DNA of 64,000 nucleotides from Pseudomonas pharyngis (GCF_021602345.1 NZ_BQID01000019.1:1-64000); one strand, 5' to 3'; shown: positions 47,477 through 57,222, counted from the first letter of the stretch. Notes: a model not told the origin generated them from the letters alone. Program-made: numbers and translations.

Positions 47477-48949
47477 ATGGTTCCCGTAATCGCCCTGGTG
47501 GGCCGACCGAACGTCGGCAAGTCCACCTTGTTCAACCGCCTGACCAGGACTCGCGACGCCATCGTCGGCGACTTGTCCGGTCTGACCCGTGATCGCCAGT
47601 ACGGTGAGGCCAAGTGGCAAGGGCGTTCCTACATTCTGATCGACACCGGCGGTATCTCCGGTGACGAGCATGGTATGGACGAAAAAATGGCCGAGCAGTC
47701 GCTGCTGGCCATCGAAGAAGCGGACGTCGTTCTGTTCCTGGTAGATGCCAAGGCCGGTTTCACTGCCGCCGACCAGATGATCGCCGAACACTTGCGCAAA
47801 CGTAACAAGCGTTCTCACGTGGTGGCCAACAAGGTCGACAACATCGATCCGGAAATGGCCCGCGCCGAATTCGCCCCGCTGGGCATGGGCCACGCCATCC
47901 CGATCGCCGGCGCCCACGGTCGCGGCATCACGCAATTGCTGGAAGCCGCCCTGAGCGACTTCCCGCGCGATGATGACGAGCCGGCCGAAGGTGAAGAGGA
48001 AGAAGTGGTCGCTGAAGGCGAGGAAGCCAAGCGCATTCCTGGCCCGAGCGAAAAAGACGGGATCAAGATTGCCATCATCGGCCGTCCGAACGTCGGCAAG
48101 TCGACTCTGGTCAACCGCATGCTCGGTGAAGACCGGGTAATCGTCTATGACCAGCCCGGCACCACCCGCGACAGTATCTACATCCCGTTCGAGCGTAACG
48201 ACGAGAAGTACACGCTGATCGACACCGCCGGCGTGCGCAAGCGCGGCAAGATCCACGAAGAAGTCGAAAAATTCTCCGTGGTCAAAACCCTGCAGGCGAT
48301 CAAAGACGCCAACGTGGTGATCTTCGTGATGGACGCCCGCGAAGGCGTGGTCGATCACGACCTCAACCTGCTGGGCTTCGCCCTTGAAGCAGGTCGTGCG
48401 CTGGTGATCGCGATCAACAAATGGGACGGCATGACGCCAAGCGAGCGCGACTTCGTGAAGGTCGAGTTGCAGCGTCGGTTGTTCTTCGTTGACTTCGCCG
48501 ATATCCACTTCATCTCGGCACTGCACGGCACTGGCGTGGGCAACCTCTACGCCTCGGTGCAGAACTCGTTCAAGTCCGCGGTCACCCGCTGGCCGACCAG
48601 CCGCCTGACGCAGATTCTCGAAGACGCGGTCAGCGAGCACCAACCGCCGATGGTCAACAGCCGCCGGATCAAACTGCGTTACGCTCACCTGGGTGGTGCG
48701 AACCCGCCGATCATCGTGATCCACGGCAACCAGATCGAGAAAGTGCCGAAGTCGTACGTACGCTATCTGGAAAACACTTACCGCCGTGTGCTCAAACTGG
48801 TCGGTACGCCGATCCGTATCGAGTTCAAGGGTGGCGAGAACCCGTACGAAGGCAACAAGAACACGCTGACCGACCGCCAGGTCAACAAGAAGCGTCGCTT
48901 GATGTCGCACAACAAGAAAGCCAGCAAGAAGCGCCGCGACAAGAAGTAA
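47477..48949 (+). CDS. der: Ribosome assembly GTPase Der (EngA)
   Basis: The 490-residue tandem GTPase is needed for 50S maturation. There are two G domains, each with a P-loop GRPNVGKST (residues 9-17 and about 200-208), DTAG/DTGG G3 motifs and NKVD / NKWD G4 motifs. An acidic linker ([16 protein letters not shown]) joins them. A C-terminal KH-like domain and basic tail ([13 protein letters not shown]) bind rRNA. ATG 47477 (GGAG upstream) is preferred over GTG 47465. Confidence 0.97.
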   Translation: MVPVIALVGRPNVGKSTLFNRLTRTRDAIVGDLSGLTRDRQYGEAKWQGRSYILIDTGGISGDEHGMDEKMAEQSLLAIEEADVVLFLVDAKAGFTAADQMIAEHLRKRNKRSHVVANKVDNIDPEMARAEFAPLGMGHAIPIAGAHGRGITQLLEAALSDFPRDDDEPAEGEEEEVVAEGEEAKRIPGPSEKDGIKIAIIGRPNVGKSTLVNRMLGEDRVIVYDQPGTTRDSIYIPFERNDEKYTLIDTAGVRKRGKIHEEVEKFSVVKTLQAIKDANVVIFVMDAREGVVDHDLNLLGFALEAGRALVIAINKWDGMTPSERDFVKVELQRRLFFVDFADIHFISALHGTGVGNLYASVQNSFKSAVTRWPTSRLTQILEDAVSEHQPPMVNSRRIKLRYAHLGGANPPIIVIHGNQIEKVPKSYVRYLENTYRRVLKLVGTPIRIEFKGGENPYEGNKNTLTDRQVNKKRRLMSHNKKASKKRRDKK

Positions 48950-48969
48950 GGTCGTTGCGAACAGATAGA

Positions 48970-48998
48970 AGGGGCGCCGTTTGGCGCCCTTTTTTTAT
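48970..48998 (+). terminator. Terminator after der
   Basis: GGGGCGCC-GTTT-GGCGCCC followed by T7. Confidence 0.9.
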
Positions 48999-49068
48999 GG
49001 GCGCCGGATGGGCTATCCTCGGGCTCTCCCGCGCCGTCGTCAGAGCCGGGGCAGAGCAGGGAACCCCG

Positions 49069-50223
49069 ATGATCACCAGCAAGTTGCCGAATGTCGGCAT
49101 CACTATTTTCACGCAGATGTCTCAGCTCGCGGCGCAGACCGGAGCGATCAACCTTTCCCAGGGTTTTCCCGATTTCGACGGCCCGCAGGCACTGCGTGAC
49201 GCGGTCGGTCGACACATCGCCAGTGGCCATAACCAGTATTCGCCCATGACCGGCCTGCCGGCGCTGCGCCAGCAGATTGCGGCAAAGATCGCCCGCAGTT
49301 ATGGCGCCAACGTCGATGCCGATGCCGATACCGAAGTCACCGTGACCCCTGGCGCGACCCAGGCAATCTTCTGTGCGATCCAGGCGGTTATCCACAGCGG
49401 TGACGAAGTCATCGTGTTCGACCCAGCTTACGACAGCTATGAGCCCGCAGTAGAGCTGGCCGGCGGACGCTGCGTGCATGTGCAACTTGGGCTGAAAGAT
49501 TTCTCCATCGATTTCGACAAACTCAGCGCAGCCCTGAGCCCGCGCACGCGGATGATCATCCTCAACACCCCGCACAACCCGAGCGGTGCGCTGATCAGCC
49601 GTGCCGAGCTGGATCAACTGGCAGCGTTGATCCGTGATCGCGACATCTACGTGATCAGCGACGAAGTCTACGAACACCTGGTGTTCGACGGCGTCCCGCA
49701 TGTCAGCGTGCTGGCCCATGAAGAGCTGTATCAGCGCGCCTTCGTGGTCAGCTCGTTCGGCAAGACTTATCACGTCACCGGCTGGAAAACCGGCTACGTC
49801 GTGGCGCCGCCGGCCCTGAGTGCGGAGCTGCGCAAGGTGCACCAGTACGTCAGCTTCTGTGGCGTGACACCGTTGCAGTACGCCCTGGCCGATTACATGG
49901 CCGAGCATCCGGAACACGTCGAAGAGCTGCCGGGCTTCTATCAGGCCAAGCGCGATCTGTTCTGTGATCTGCTGGCGCCGTCGCGATTCAGTTTCACTCG
50001 GGTCACCGGCACCTATTTTCAGTTGGTCGATTACTCGCAGATTCGCCCTGACCTGAACGATGTCGAGATGGCGATGTGGATGACCCGCGAGCACGGCGTT
50101 GCGAGTATTCCGGTGTCGGTGTTCTACCAGAGTCCACCCGAAGGCCAGCGCCTGGTGCGCCTGTGCTTTGCCAAACGTGAGGAGACGCTGCGGGAAGCGG
50201 CGGCCAAACTATGCGTGATCTGA
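49069..50223 (+). CDS. Class I/II PLP aminotransferase (methionine aminotransferase YbdL-like)
   Basis: This 384-residue enzyme has the family marks NLSQGFPDFDGPQALRDAV, HNQYSPMTGLPALRQQIA, NTPHNPSGALIS and the PLP-lysine block SSFGKTYHVTGWKTGYVVAP. It resembles YbdL/glutamine transaminase K enzymes, which re-aminate 2-oxo-4-methylthiobutanoate to methionine with glutamine-type donors. The start is ATG 49069. It overlaps the next gene by 13 bp, and that gene encodes the omega-amidase expected to remove the by-product. Confidence 0.88.
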   Translation: MITSKLPNVGITIFTQMSQLAAQTGAINLSQGFPDFDGPQALRDAVGRHIASGHNQYSPMTGLPALRQQIAAKIARSYGANVDADADTEVTVTPGATQAIFCAIQAVIHSGDEVIVFDPAYDSYEPAVELAGGRCVHVQLGLKDFSIDFDKLSAALSPRTRMIILNTPHNPSGALISRAELDQLAALIRDRDIYVISDEVYEHLVFDGVPHVSVLAHEELYQRAFVVSSFGKTYHVTGWKTGYVVAPPALSAELRKVHQYVSFCGVTPLQYALADYMAEHPEHVEELPGFYQAKRDLFCDLLAPSRFSFTRVTGTYFQLVDYSQIRPDLNDVEMAMWMTREHGVASIPVSVFYQSPPEGQRLVRLCFAKREETLREAAAKLCVI

Positions 50224-51002
50224 GTGCGTTGCCCGATCTGAATCTGGCGCTGATCCAGACCAGCCTGGCCTGGCATGATCGTCAGGCCAATCTCGAGCAT
50301 TTCGACGTTTTGCTCGAACAGGCGCGGGGTGCGGATCTGATCATCCTGCCGGAGATGTTCACTACCGGATTCTCCATGGAATCCGAAACCCTGGCCGAAG
50401 CCGAAAACGGCCCGACCAGCAAATGGCTGCGTTCCCAGGCAGCGAAGCTGAACGCCGTCGTCACGGGCAGCGTGATTATCCAGGCGGCCGACGGCAGCCA
50501 CCGCAACCGCTTGCTGTGGGCGCGGCCGGACGGCGAAGTGCTGCATTACGACAAACGCCACCTGTTCCGCATGGCCGGCGAGCACAATCATTACACGCCC
50601 GGCGAGCGCCAAGTGCAGTTCGAACTCAAGGGCTGGCGGGTGCGTCCGCTGATTTGCTACGACTTGCGCTTCCCGGTGTGGAGTCGCGACGCTCAGGACA
50701 CCGACCTGCTGCTGTACACCGCCAACTGGCCGGGCGCACGGCGTCAGCACTGGAACCGGTTGCTGCCGGCTCGCGCCATTGAAAACCTGTGCTATGTGGC
50801 GGCAGTCAACCGGGTTGGCACCGATGGCAAGGGTTTCGCGTATACCGGCGACAGTCAGGTGCTGGATTTCCAGGGCGAGACGTTGCTGGCGGCGGGAGAG
50901 GCTGACGGGGTGTTCAAGGTGGTTCTGGAAGCGGCTTCGCTGGCGGCTTACCGCGAGCGGTTCCCCGCGAATCTGGATGCCGACACCTTCGAGTTCACCT
51001 GA
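50211..51002 (+). CDS. Omega-amidase YafV-like, carbon-nitrogen hydrolase
   Basis: This 263-residue nitrilase-superfamily enzyme has the Glu-Lys-Cys triad in LPEMFTTGFSME, YDKRHLFRMAGE and ICYDLRFPVWSR. YafV and mammalian Nit2 hydrolyse 2-oxoglutaramate, the product of glutamine transamination. The overlap with the aminotransferase gene indicates a coupled transamination and amide-hydrolysis step, probably in methionine salvage. Confidence 0.88.
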   Translation: MRDLSALPDLNLALIQTSLAWHDRQANLEHFDVLLEQARGADLIILPEMFTTGFSMESETLAEAENGPTSKWLRSQAAKLNAVVTGSVIIQAADGSHRNRLLWARPDGEVLHYDKRHLFRMAGEHNHYTPGERQVQFELKGWRVRPLICYDLRFPVWSRDAQDTDLLLYTANWPGARRQHWNRLLPARAIENLCYVAAVNRVGTDGKGFAYTGDSQVLDFQGETLLAAGEADGVFKVVLEAASLAAYRERFPANLDADTFEFT

Positions 51003-51024
51003 CATTTGCAGCGTCTGCAAAAGC

Positions 51025-51120
51025 CTTTTCGCGGGCAAGCCCGCTCCCACAGTGTTCTATGGTGTGCATGAGTCTGGGGTGCACCGGCGTCCCCTGTGGG
51101 AGCGGGCTTGCCCGCGAAGG
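51025..51120. repeat. REPIN
   Basis: TTCGCGGGCAAGCCCGCTCC and its inverted partner GGAGCGGGCTTGCCCGCGAA flank a 40-bp spacer in the convergent space between the omega-amidase gene and leuA. Confidence 0.88.
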
Positions 51121-51151
51121 GGTAATTACAGACAGCACTAAAACGGCAGGC

Positions 51152-51189
51152 AAAAAAAGGCCCCGGAGTTCGCACTCCGGGGTCTTTCG
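51152..51189. terminator. Terminator of leuA (bidirectional)
   Basis: AAAAAAGGCCCCGGAGT-TCGC-ACTCCGGGGTCTTT. On the minus strand it ends leuA; it may also stop plus-strand transcripts. Confidence 0.85.
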
Positions 51190-51204
51190 TATTGCAGCGG
51201 TCAG

Positions 51205-52884
51205 TTACGCCGCTTTCGCTTCCGGCTGGCTCAGCGAGCGGTTCAGCGCGCTGAACAGGGCCTTGAAGCTGGCGGTGGTGATGTTTTCATCGATGCCCAC
51301 GCCGTGCACCGCACGTTCGCCGTTCACACGCAGTTCGATGTAGGCCGCCGCCTTGGCGTTGGTGCCCGCGCCGATGGCGTGTTCGTTGTAGTCCATGATC
51401 TCCACCGGAATCGGCAGACCGGCCACCAGCGCTTCCAGCGCGCCGTTGCCCTTGCCGCGCCAGTGCAGATTGGTTTCGCCCTGACCCTTGCTCGCCACTT
51501 CCACTTCGACGGCGCTGTTGCCGTTTTCTTCCTGCAGGCGATGGCTGACCAGCGCGTACGGGGTGTTGGCTTGCAGGTATTCGCTGTGCAACAGCGCGTG
51601 GATTTGTTGGGCAGTCATCTCCAGACCCAGACGGTCGGTTTCACGCTGCACGACCTGGCTGAATTCGATCTGCATGCGACGTGGCAGGCTGATGCCGTAT
51701 TCCTGTTCCAGCAAGTAGGCGATGCCGCCCTTGCCCGACTGGCTGTTGACGCGGATCACCGCCTCGTAGCTGCGGCCGATGTCGGCCGGGTCGATCGGCA
51801 GGTACGGTACTTCCCACAGTGCGTCGGATTTCTGCTGGGCGAAGCCCTTGCGGATCGCGTCCTGGTGGGAGCCGGAGAACGCGGTGTGCACCAGGTCACC
51901 GACGTATGGGTGGCGCGGGTGAACCTGGATCTGGTTGCACTCTTCAACGACTTTGCGCACCCCGTCGATGTCGGAGAAGTCCAGTTGCGGGTCGAGGCCC
52001 TGGGTGTACATGTTCAGTGCCACGGTCACGAGGTCGACGTTGCCGGTGCGCTCGCCGTTGCCGAACAGGCAGCCTTCGACGCGGTCGGCGCCGGCCATCA
52101 GGCCCAACTCGGTGGCGGCCACGCCGGTGCCACGGTCGTTGTGGGTGTGCAGGCTGATGATCACACTGTCACGACGGTTGATGTTGCGGTGGAACCACTC
52201 GATCTGGTCGGCGTAGACGTTTGGGGTCGCGCATTCAACGGTGGCCGGCAGGTTGAGGATGATCTTGTGCTCAGGCGTCGGGTTCCAGACCTCGATCACC
52301 GCGTCACAGACTTCCTTGGCGAATTCCAGCTCGGTGGCGCTGAAGGTTTCCGGCGAGTACTCGAAGGTCCACTCGGTGTCCGGCTGCATGGCGGCGTATT
52401 TGACGAACAGCTTGGCAGCGTTCACGGCGATGGCCTTGATCCCGTCCTTGTCCTGGTTGAAGACGATGCGACGGAAAGAAGGGGAGGTGGCGTTGTACAG
52501 GTGAACGATGGCTTTTTTCGCCCCGCGCAGGGATTCGAAAGTGCGCTCGATCAGGTCTTCACGGCCTTGGGTCAGCACTTGAATAGTGGTGTCGTCCGGG
52601 ATGTGGCCGTCTTCGATCAAAGTGCGCACGAAGTCGAAGTCGGTTTGCGAAGCGGCCGGGAACGACGCCTCGATCTCCTTCACACCCACCTGCACCAGGG
52701 TTTTCCAGAAGCGCAGTTTTTTCACCGCGTCCATTGGCTCGATCAACGACTGGTTGCCGTCACGCAGGTCGGAGCTGCACCAGATCGGCGCGGCATTGAT
52801 GGTTTTCGACGGCCAGGTGCGGTCCGGCAGGTTGATCACAGGAAACGCGCGGTATTTCGAAGACGGGTCTTTGAGCATGCTCAT
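51205..52884 (-). CDS. leuA: 2-isopropylmalate synthase
   Basis: The 559-residue first enzyme of leucine synthesis condenses acetyl-CoA with 2-oxoisovalerate. The catalytic barrel shows [36 protein letters not shown] and [19 protein letters not shown]. The C-terminal regulatory domain for leucine feedback follows (about 430-559). It is the longer LeuA2-type found in pseudomonads. ATG 52884 ([12 protein letters not shown]) has AAGGA 8 bp upstream. The gene is preceded by a short leader ORF. Confidence 0.96.
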   Translation of the reverse strand: MSMLKDPSSKYRAFPVINLPDRTWPSKTINAAPIWCSSDLRDGNQSLIEPMDAVKKLRFWKTLVQVGVKEIEASFPAASQTDFDFVRTLIEDGHIPDDTTIQVLTQGREDLIERTFESLRGAKKAIVHLYNATSPSFRRIVFNQDKDGIKAIAVNAAKLFVKYAAMQPDTEWTFEYSPETFSATELEFAKEVCDAVIEVWNPTPEHKIILNLPATVECATPNVYADQIEWFHRNINRRDSVIISLHTHNDRGTGVAATELGLMAGADRVEGCLFGNGERTGNVDLVTVALNMYTQGLDPQLDFSDIDGVRKVVEECNQIQVHPRHPYVGDLVHTAFSGSHQDAIRKGFAQQKSDALWEVPYLPIDPADIGRSYEAVIRVNSQSGKGGIAYLLEQEYGISLPRRMQIEFSQVVQRETDRLGLEMTAQQIHALLHSEYLQANTPYALVSHRLQEENGNSAVEVEVASKGQGETNLHWRGKGNGALEALVAGLPIPVEIMDYNEHAIGAGTNAKAAAYIELRVNGERAVHGVGIDENITTASFKALFSALNRSLSQPEAKAA

Positions 52885-52973
52885 CGGGAAATTCCTTATT
52901 GTCTGGGCCGAAAAGAGGCGGCCTGCCGGTGTAACGAACGTTCTTGGAAAAGCGTGGGACGAGGCGCAGCGAT
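52885..52973 (-). promoter_or_regulatory. leuA leader RNA with alternative pairing
   Basis: On the minus strand CTGCCGG overlapping the end of the leader ORF (52979-52985) is complementary to CCGGCAG at 52923-52929. Next to it a hairpin GGCCG-CCTCTTTT-CGGCC (52906-52923) ends about 9 bp upstream of the leuA ribosome site. The two pairings share a base and cannot both form fully. No classical T-run terminator is seen. Confidence 0.45.
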
Positions 52974-53051
52974 TCAGCCCGGCAGTCGTGCGCTGACGAG
53001 GCACAGGCTGCGGTGCTGGCGAAGCTGAATGAGGGTGTGAGAGGTTTTCAT
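52974..53051 (-). CDS. Candidate leuA leader peptide
   Basis: A 25-codon ORF runs from ATG 53051 to TGA 52974-52976, about 90 bp upstream of leuA on the same strand and too short for usual gene calling. It begins [15 protein letters not shown] and ends [10 protein letters not shown]. Five of 25 residues are leucine, spaced through the peptide, plus one cysteine next to a leucine. TAGGG and GAGGG lie upstream. Its position, size and leucine content fit an attenuator or translational-sensing leader. Confidence 0.6.
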   Translation of the reverse strand: MKTSHTLIQLRQHRSLCLVSARLPG

Positions 53052-53203
53052 GCCCTCAACCCTAACCGCGAGGGATGAGGATGGCAAGCAGTCGGAAAAA
53101 ATTGAGAGGAATACCCGGAAAGTGGTTTTTTCCGAGATTTTATTCTCTGAATCAAAGTGAATGTTTGCAGAGATTGCGCAGTCCGTTCGTCGTGCGCAAT
53201 CCC

Positions 53204-53232
53204 TGTGGTAGCGAGCTTGCTCGCGATGGGGC
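53204..53232. repeat. Single REP-like sequence
   Basis: GTGGTAGCGAGCTTGCTCGCGATGGGG is one REP-type unit with a small internal palindrome, of a different subtype from the paired REPs in this window. It lies between the M23 peptidase gene and the leuA leader. Confidence 0.65.
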
Positions 53233-53251
53233 CAGTCGCTTCACCCACAAA

Positions 53252-54073
53252 TCAAGGCTGGAATGCCCCAATGAAAATCGCCGGATCGACCCGCGCATCG
53301 TTCAGGCTGACGTTCCAGTGCATGTGCGGCCCGGTCGCCCGACCTGTAGCGCCAACCTTACCCACCACCGCACCGCGCGCCAGTTGCTGGCCGTTCTGCA
53401 CATCTATCTTCGACATATGGCAGAACATGCTGATGAAGCCCTGGCCGTGGTCGACGAACACGGTGTTGCCATTGAAGAAGTAGTTGCCGATCAGGATCAC
53501 CTTGCCCGCCGCCGGGGTCTTGATCGGTGTGCCCGCCGGCACCGCGAAGTCCAGACCTGCGTGCGGATTGCGTTCTTCACCGTTGAAGAAACGGCGCACG
53601 CCGAACTTGCTCGACAGCGGCCCGTTGACCGGTTTGTCCAGCAGCAGATTGCTCGGGGTATTCGGGCTGAAGCTGCGATAGGCCTTGATCTGCTCGGCCA
53701 GTTCGCCCTCGATGCGCTTGAGGTTGGCCGGGTTTGGATTGACCTGTTGAGTGTTCTTCAGGGTGATGTGCTGTTCCGGGTATTTCTTGTTGCCGACACT
53801 GAAGCTGAGGTTACGGCCGCCACTGCTGATCTGCTGAGCGCCAGGTTTGACGGTCAACGGAACGCCGACAATCGCCAGCCAGTTGTTCTGCTCCTTGACC
53901 ACCAGCACCGGTTTGCCCTGATACGTGGCTTTCGGCGCTTGCGCAGCGGTCCCCAGATCGACGACCGCCACGCCGCCCGGCACCGGTTTGTTCAGCAGGC
54001 GGGTGATGTAACTGTCGGCGTGGGCGTTGAAGGTCAGGCACAGCAACAGCAGCGGAGCGAGAAAACGCGGCAT
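53252..54073 (-). CDS. M23-family (LytM) metallopeptidase
   Basis: The 273-residue periplasmic protein has a signal peptide (FLAPLLLLCLTFNAHA). The N-terminal half is beta-rich. The C-terminal LytM domain has the zinc/catalytic motifs HAGLDFAVPAG (HxxxD, about 187-197), FVDHGQGFISMFCHM and TGPHMHWNVS (HxH). All catalytic residues appear present, so it is probably an active peptidoglycan endopeptidase. It starts 3 bp after xseA and is probably co-transcribed with it. Confidence 0.88.
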   Translation of the reverse strand: MPRFLAPLLLLCLTFNAHADSYITRLLNKPVPGGVAVVDLGTAAQAPKATYQGKPVLVVKEQNNWLAIVGVPLTVKPGAQQISSGGRNLSFSVGNKKYPEQHITLKNTQQVNPNPANLKRIEGELAEQIKAYRSFSPNTPSNLLLDKPVNGPLSSKFGVRRFFNGEERNPHAGLDFAVPAGTPIKTPAAGKVILIGNYFFNGNTVFVDHGQGFISMFCHMSKIDVQNGQQLARGAVVGKVGATGRATGPHMHWNVSLNDARVDPAIFIGAFQP

Positions 54074-54076
54074 GGA

Positions 54077-55456
54077 TCAGTCCAGTAAAGAAAGGGTGAC
54101 AGGCGTCAGGTGATTGTCCTCGACGCGCACTTGCAGTTCGCCTTCGCCCAGTCTGGCCTTGAGGCGCTGGCCGGTGTGGGTCTGCGCGGCGTTACGAATC
54201 GCGTTGCCGCGCTCATCCAGCAGAATGCTGTAGCCACGACCGAGGGTCGCCAGCGGGCTGACCACGTGCAGGGTCTGCATCTGGCTTTGCAACTGTAGGC
54301 GACGACGTTTCAGGCCTTCGTTCATGGCGCGTGGCAGACGTTCGGCGAGGCTGTCGAGACGCTGGCGCAACAGGGCCAGCTGGCGTCCCGGATGCTGCCC
54401 GGCGAGGCGGGTTTCCAGACGGATCAGGCGTTCACGACGGGTATTGAGCTGGCGCTCGAACGCCCGACGCATGCGCATGTCCAGATCATCCAGCCGCTGT
54501 GCCTGTTGACGCAGACGCTCGCCAGGATGGCGCAAGCGGCGGGTCATGCCTTCAAGGCGCAGGCGATCGCGCATCAAGCGGTCACGCATGCGCATCACCA
54601 ACCGGCGATGCAGGCTTTCGACCTGACGGATCAGATGGCTGGAATCCGGGGCAAGCAGTTCAGCAGCAGCGGACGGCGTCGGCGCACGCACATCCGCCAC
54701 GAAGTCACTGATCGACACATCGGTTTCATGGCCGACTGCGCTGACGATCGGCGTGACGCAGGCATCCACCGCCCGGGCCACCGCCTCTTCGTTGAAGCAC
54801 CAGAGGTCTTCCAGCGAGCCGCCGCCACGGGCCAGGATCAGCGCGTCGAACCCACGGGCATCCGCCAGTTTTAGGGCGCGGACGATCTGCGCGGTGGCTT
54901 CGCGGCCCTGAACGGCGGTGGGAATCAGCGTCAGTTGCACCTGCGGCGCGCGGCGGCGGAACACGCTGATAATGTCGCGAATCACCGCGCCGGTCGGCGA
55001 ACTGATGATGCCGATGCGCTGCGGGTGCGCCGGCAGCGGCACCTTGCGCTCGGCACTGAACAGGCCTTCGGCGCTGAGCTTTTCCTTCAAGGCATCGAAG
55101 GCCAGGCGCAGGGCACCGTCACCGGCCGGCTCCACGGTGTCGAGGATCAGCTGATAGTCGCCACGCCCTTCGAACAGCGAGACCTTGCCGCGCACCTTGA
55201 CCGCCAGGCCATCCTTCAGCGCCTGACGCACACGCGCCGCATTCTGGCGGAACAGCGCGCAACGCACCTGCGCGCCACTGTCCTTGAGCGTGAAATACAC
55301 GTGGCCGGACGCCGGGCGGGCGAGGTTGGAGATTTCGCCTTCGACCCAGATGTTGCTGAACACGTCTTCGAGCAACACCCGCGCGCGGCCGTTGAGCTGG
55401 CTGACGGTCAGGACTTCTCGGTCCAGGCCGAGTCTTGCAAAGGGATCTCTAATCAT
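54077..55456 (-). CDS. xseA: Exodeoxyribonuclease VII large subunit
   Basis: The 459-residue nuclease subunit has an N-terminal OB-fold (LTVSQLNGRARVLLEDVFSN, IWVEGEISNLARPASGHVYF). The catalytic domain has GIISSPTGAVIRDI, DALILARGGGSLEDLWCFNE and SAVGHETDVSISDFVAD. A long Arg-rich coiled coil follows (about 280-390) and a short C-terminal segment (ATLGRGYSIL). The length is typical. Its ATG at 55456 lies 10 bp from the stop of the upstream LysR gene. Confidence 0.96.
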   Translation of the reverse strand: MIRDPFARLGLDREVLTVSQLNGRARVLLEDVFSNIWVEGEISNLARPASGHVYFTLKDSGAQVRCALFRQNAARVRQALKDGLAVKVRGKVSLFEGRGDYQLILDTVEPAGDGALRLAFDALKEKLSAEGLFSAERKVPLPAHPQRIGIISSPTGAVIRDIISVFRRRAPQVQLTLIPTAVQGREATAQIVRALKLADARGFDALILARGGGSLEDLWCFNEEAVARAVDACVTPIVSAVGHETDVSISDFVADVRAPTPSAAAELLAPDSSHLIRQVESLHRRLVMRMRDRLMRDRLRLEGMTRRLRHPGERLRQQAQRLDDLDMRMRRAFERQLNTRRERLIRLETRLAGQHPGRQLALLRQRLDSLAERLPRAMNEGLKRRRLQLQSQMQTLHVVSPLATLGRGYSILLDERGNAIRNAAQTHTGQRLKARLGEGELQVRVEDNHLTPVTLSLLD

Positions 55457-55466
55457 GGGGCGCAGT

Positions 55467-56354
55467 TTAAAGGCATTCGCCGGTGAATGTCTGGAGGAAG
55501 TGTCGCACCAGAGGTGTGGGATTTTGCCGAGAAGCGAGGGCGACGGTGCTCTGGCAATCGCCGGTCAGCGGCAGAAATCTCACACCGGTGGGCGCGATGT
55601 CCTGCATCGATTCCGGCAACAGAGCAATGCCGAATCCGGCCTGGATCAACTGCAATTGCGTGGTTTTGCGCGACATCACCCGCGCAGCCTGGGGGAAGAA
55701 GCCGTGACGCATGCACAGGTCGGCGCACAAATAGCTCAGCCCGCCGCGCTGCGGGTGCGGGATGGAAATGAATGCTTCGTCTTTCAGTTGCGCCAGGTCG
55801 ACTGCCTCCGCCAACGCCAGTCGATGATCCGCGGGCACGGCAAGCAGCAAACGTTCGGTGTAGAGCGGCACAATCTGAACGCCCTCGCGCTGGCGCAGCA
55901 CCGGCAGGCGCAGAAGGCCGATATCGAGGCGGCCCTCGGCCAGTTCTTCAAGTTGTGCTTCCGAGGAGAGCGAGCCGATGTCCAGCGAAACGCCGGGTTG
56001 CTGCTCCAGATATGCGCTCATGTCGCGCAACAGTCGGCCGCTGATCGGCACGGTGCTGGAGTGACACACGCGCAAGATGCCGCGCTGGCCCTGGCCGATT
56101 TCCGTGGCCAGGGTGCTGGCCTTGTTCAGTTCATTGAGCAGGTTTCTCGCCCGGGGCAGGAACGCTTCGCCAGCGGCGGTGAGCCGGGGTTGGCGTGCGG
56201 TGCGTTCGAACAGCGGCGTTTGCAGGCGGGTTTCCATGTCCTTGATCTGCCGGCTCAGCGCCGACTGAGCAATGAACAGCCGTCCGGCAGCGGCACTGAA
56301 GCTGCCGCTCTCGGCGATTTCCACGAAGTAACGCAATTGACGGGTTGAAAGCAC
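55467..56354 (-). CDS. LysR-family transcriptional regulator
   Basis: The 295-residue protein starts at GTG 56354, with AAGG 8 bp upstream (product begins MLSTRQLRYFVEIAESGSF). The winged helix-turn-helix is FSAAAGRLFIAQSALSRQIK, and the C-terminal effector domain begins near residue 90. It is divergent from a TSUP-family exporter gene with 100 bp between the starts and probably controls it. Confidence 0.88.
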   Translation of the reverse strand: MLSTRQLRYFVEIAESGSFSAAAGRLFIAQSALSRQIKDMETRLQTPLFERTARQPRLTAAGEAFLPRARNLLNELNKASTLATEIGQGQRGILRVCHSSTVPISGRLLRDMSAYLEQQPGVSLDIGSLSSEAQLEELAEGRLDIGLLRLPVLRQREGVQIVPLYTERLLLAVPADHRLALAEAVDLAQLKDEAFISIPHPQRGGLSYLCADLCMRHGFFPQAARVMSRKTTQLQLIQAGFGIALLPESMQDIAPTGVRFLPLTGDCQSTVALASRQNPTPLVRHFLQTFTGECL

Positions 56355-56454
56355 GAGGCATGCCTTTTCGAGATGGCTTGGCGGTTTCGAAGATATTAGT
56401 CGCAACCCTCGGCGCTGGCTAAAGTCATCGCAGACTTATAAAGGAAGCGAACGG

Positions 56455-57222
56455 ATGAGCGTGGCGGGGTTGTTGAGCGAATGGTCGTGGGGCGCCCAGG
56501 GCTGGGTGGTGATCGGATTGGCCATCGCGTTGGCCTACATCGTGTTCGGGATTGCCGGTTTCGGTACGGCGTTGGTAGCGGGGCCGATTCTGATTCTGTT
56601 CATGCCGCTGTCGAAAATCGTGCCGTTGCTGGTGCTGCTGGATTTCGTCGCGGCGTTCGGCAATTTGCTGCCGTCGCGGCGGGATGTGGCGAAACCGGAG
56701 TTGCTGCGGCTGCTGCCGTGCATGGCGCTGGGGTGCACGCTGGGGGTGATTTTTCTGCTTAACCTCAAGTCCGATCTGCTGTTGCTGTTGATGGGATTGT
56801 TCATCAGTGCTTATGCGATCTACAGCTTGTGGATCAAGGCGCGGCCGGCGCAATTGTCTGCCGGGTGGGCGTTGCCGATGGGCACCGTGGGCGGGCTGTT
56901 CGGGGCATTGTTTGGCAGCGGCGGCTTTCTTTATGCGATCTACCTCAACAGTCGATTGCCCAAGGACGCGGCGCGGGCCACGCAAAGTGCGCTGATCAGT
57001 TGCAGCACGGTGGTGCGTTTGAGCCTGTTTGCCATCGCCGGGGTGTATGCCGAGCTACCCTTGTTGATGCTTGCGCTATGTCTGTTGCCGGCTATGGCGC
57101 TGGGCTTGTGGGTCGGGCGGCGGTTGACCATGCGCCTGTCCCGCGAGGCCTTCGTGCGGCTGGTGACCTGGCTGGTGCTGGCGAGCGGGATTGCGCTGAT
57201 CGGCCGCTATTTAAGCACTTGA
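56455..57222 (+). CDS. TSUP (TauE/SafE) family membrane transporter
   Basis: The 255-residue protein has about eight transmembrane helices in two halves. The family-type glycine motifs are IVFGIAGFGTALVAGPIL and GTVGGLFGALFGSGGFLYAI. TSUP proteins export or import organosulfur or organic anions such as sulfoacetate; the substrate cannot be told here. AAGGAAG precedes ATG 56455. The divergent LysR gene suggests inducible expression. Confidence 0.86.
   Translation: MSVAGLLSEWSWGAQGWVVIGLAIALAYIVFGIAGFGTALVAGPILILFMPLSKIVPLLVLLDFVAAFGNLLPSRRDVAKPELLRLLPCMALGCTLGVIFLLNLKSDLLLLLMGLFISAYAIYSLWIKARPAQLSAGWALPMGTVGGLFGALFGSGGFLYAIYLNSRLPKDAARATQSALISCSTVVRLSLFAIAGVYAELPLLMLALCLLPAMALGLWVGRRLTMRLSREAFVRLVTWLVLASGIALIGRYLST

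Noticed and set aside
46157-48910. 917-codon open frame on the minus strand across bamB and der
   Set aside because: It lies antisense to two clearly identified genes. Its length is explained by the third-position GC bias of the sense genes; its translation is low-complexity and shows no family motif.
51304-53028. 574-codon open frame on the plus strand across leuA
   Set aside because: Antisense shadow of leuA, and it runs through the leuA leader; no ribosome site or recognisable domain.
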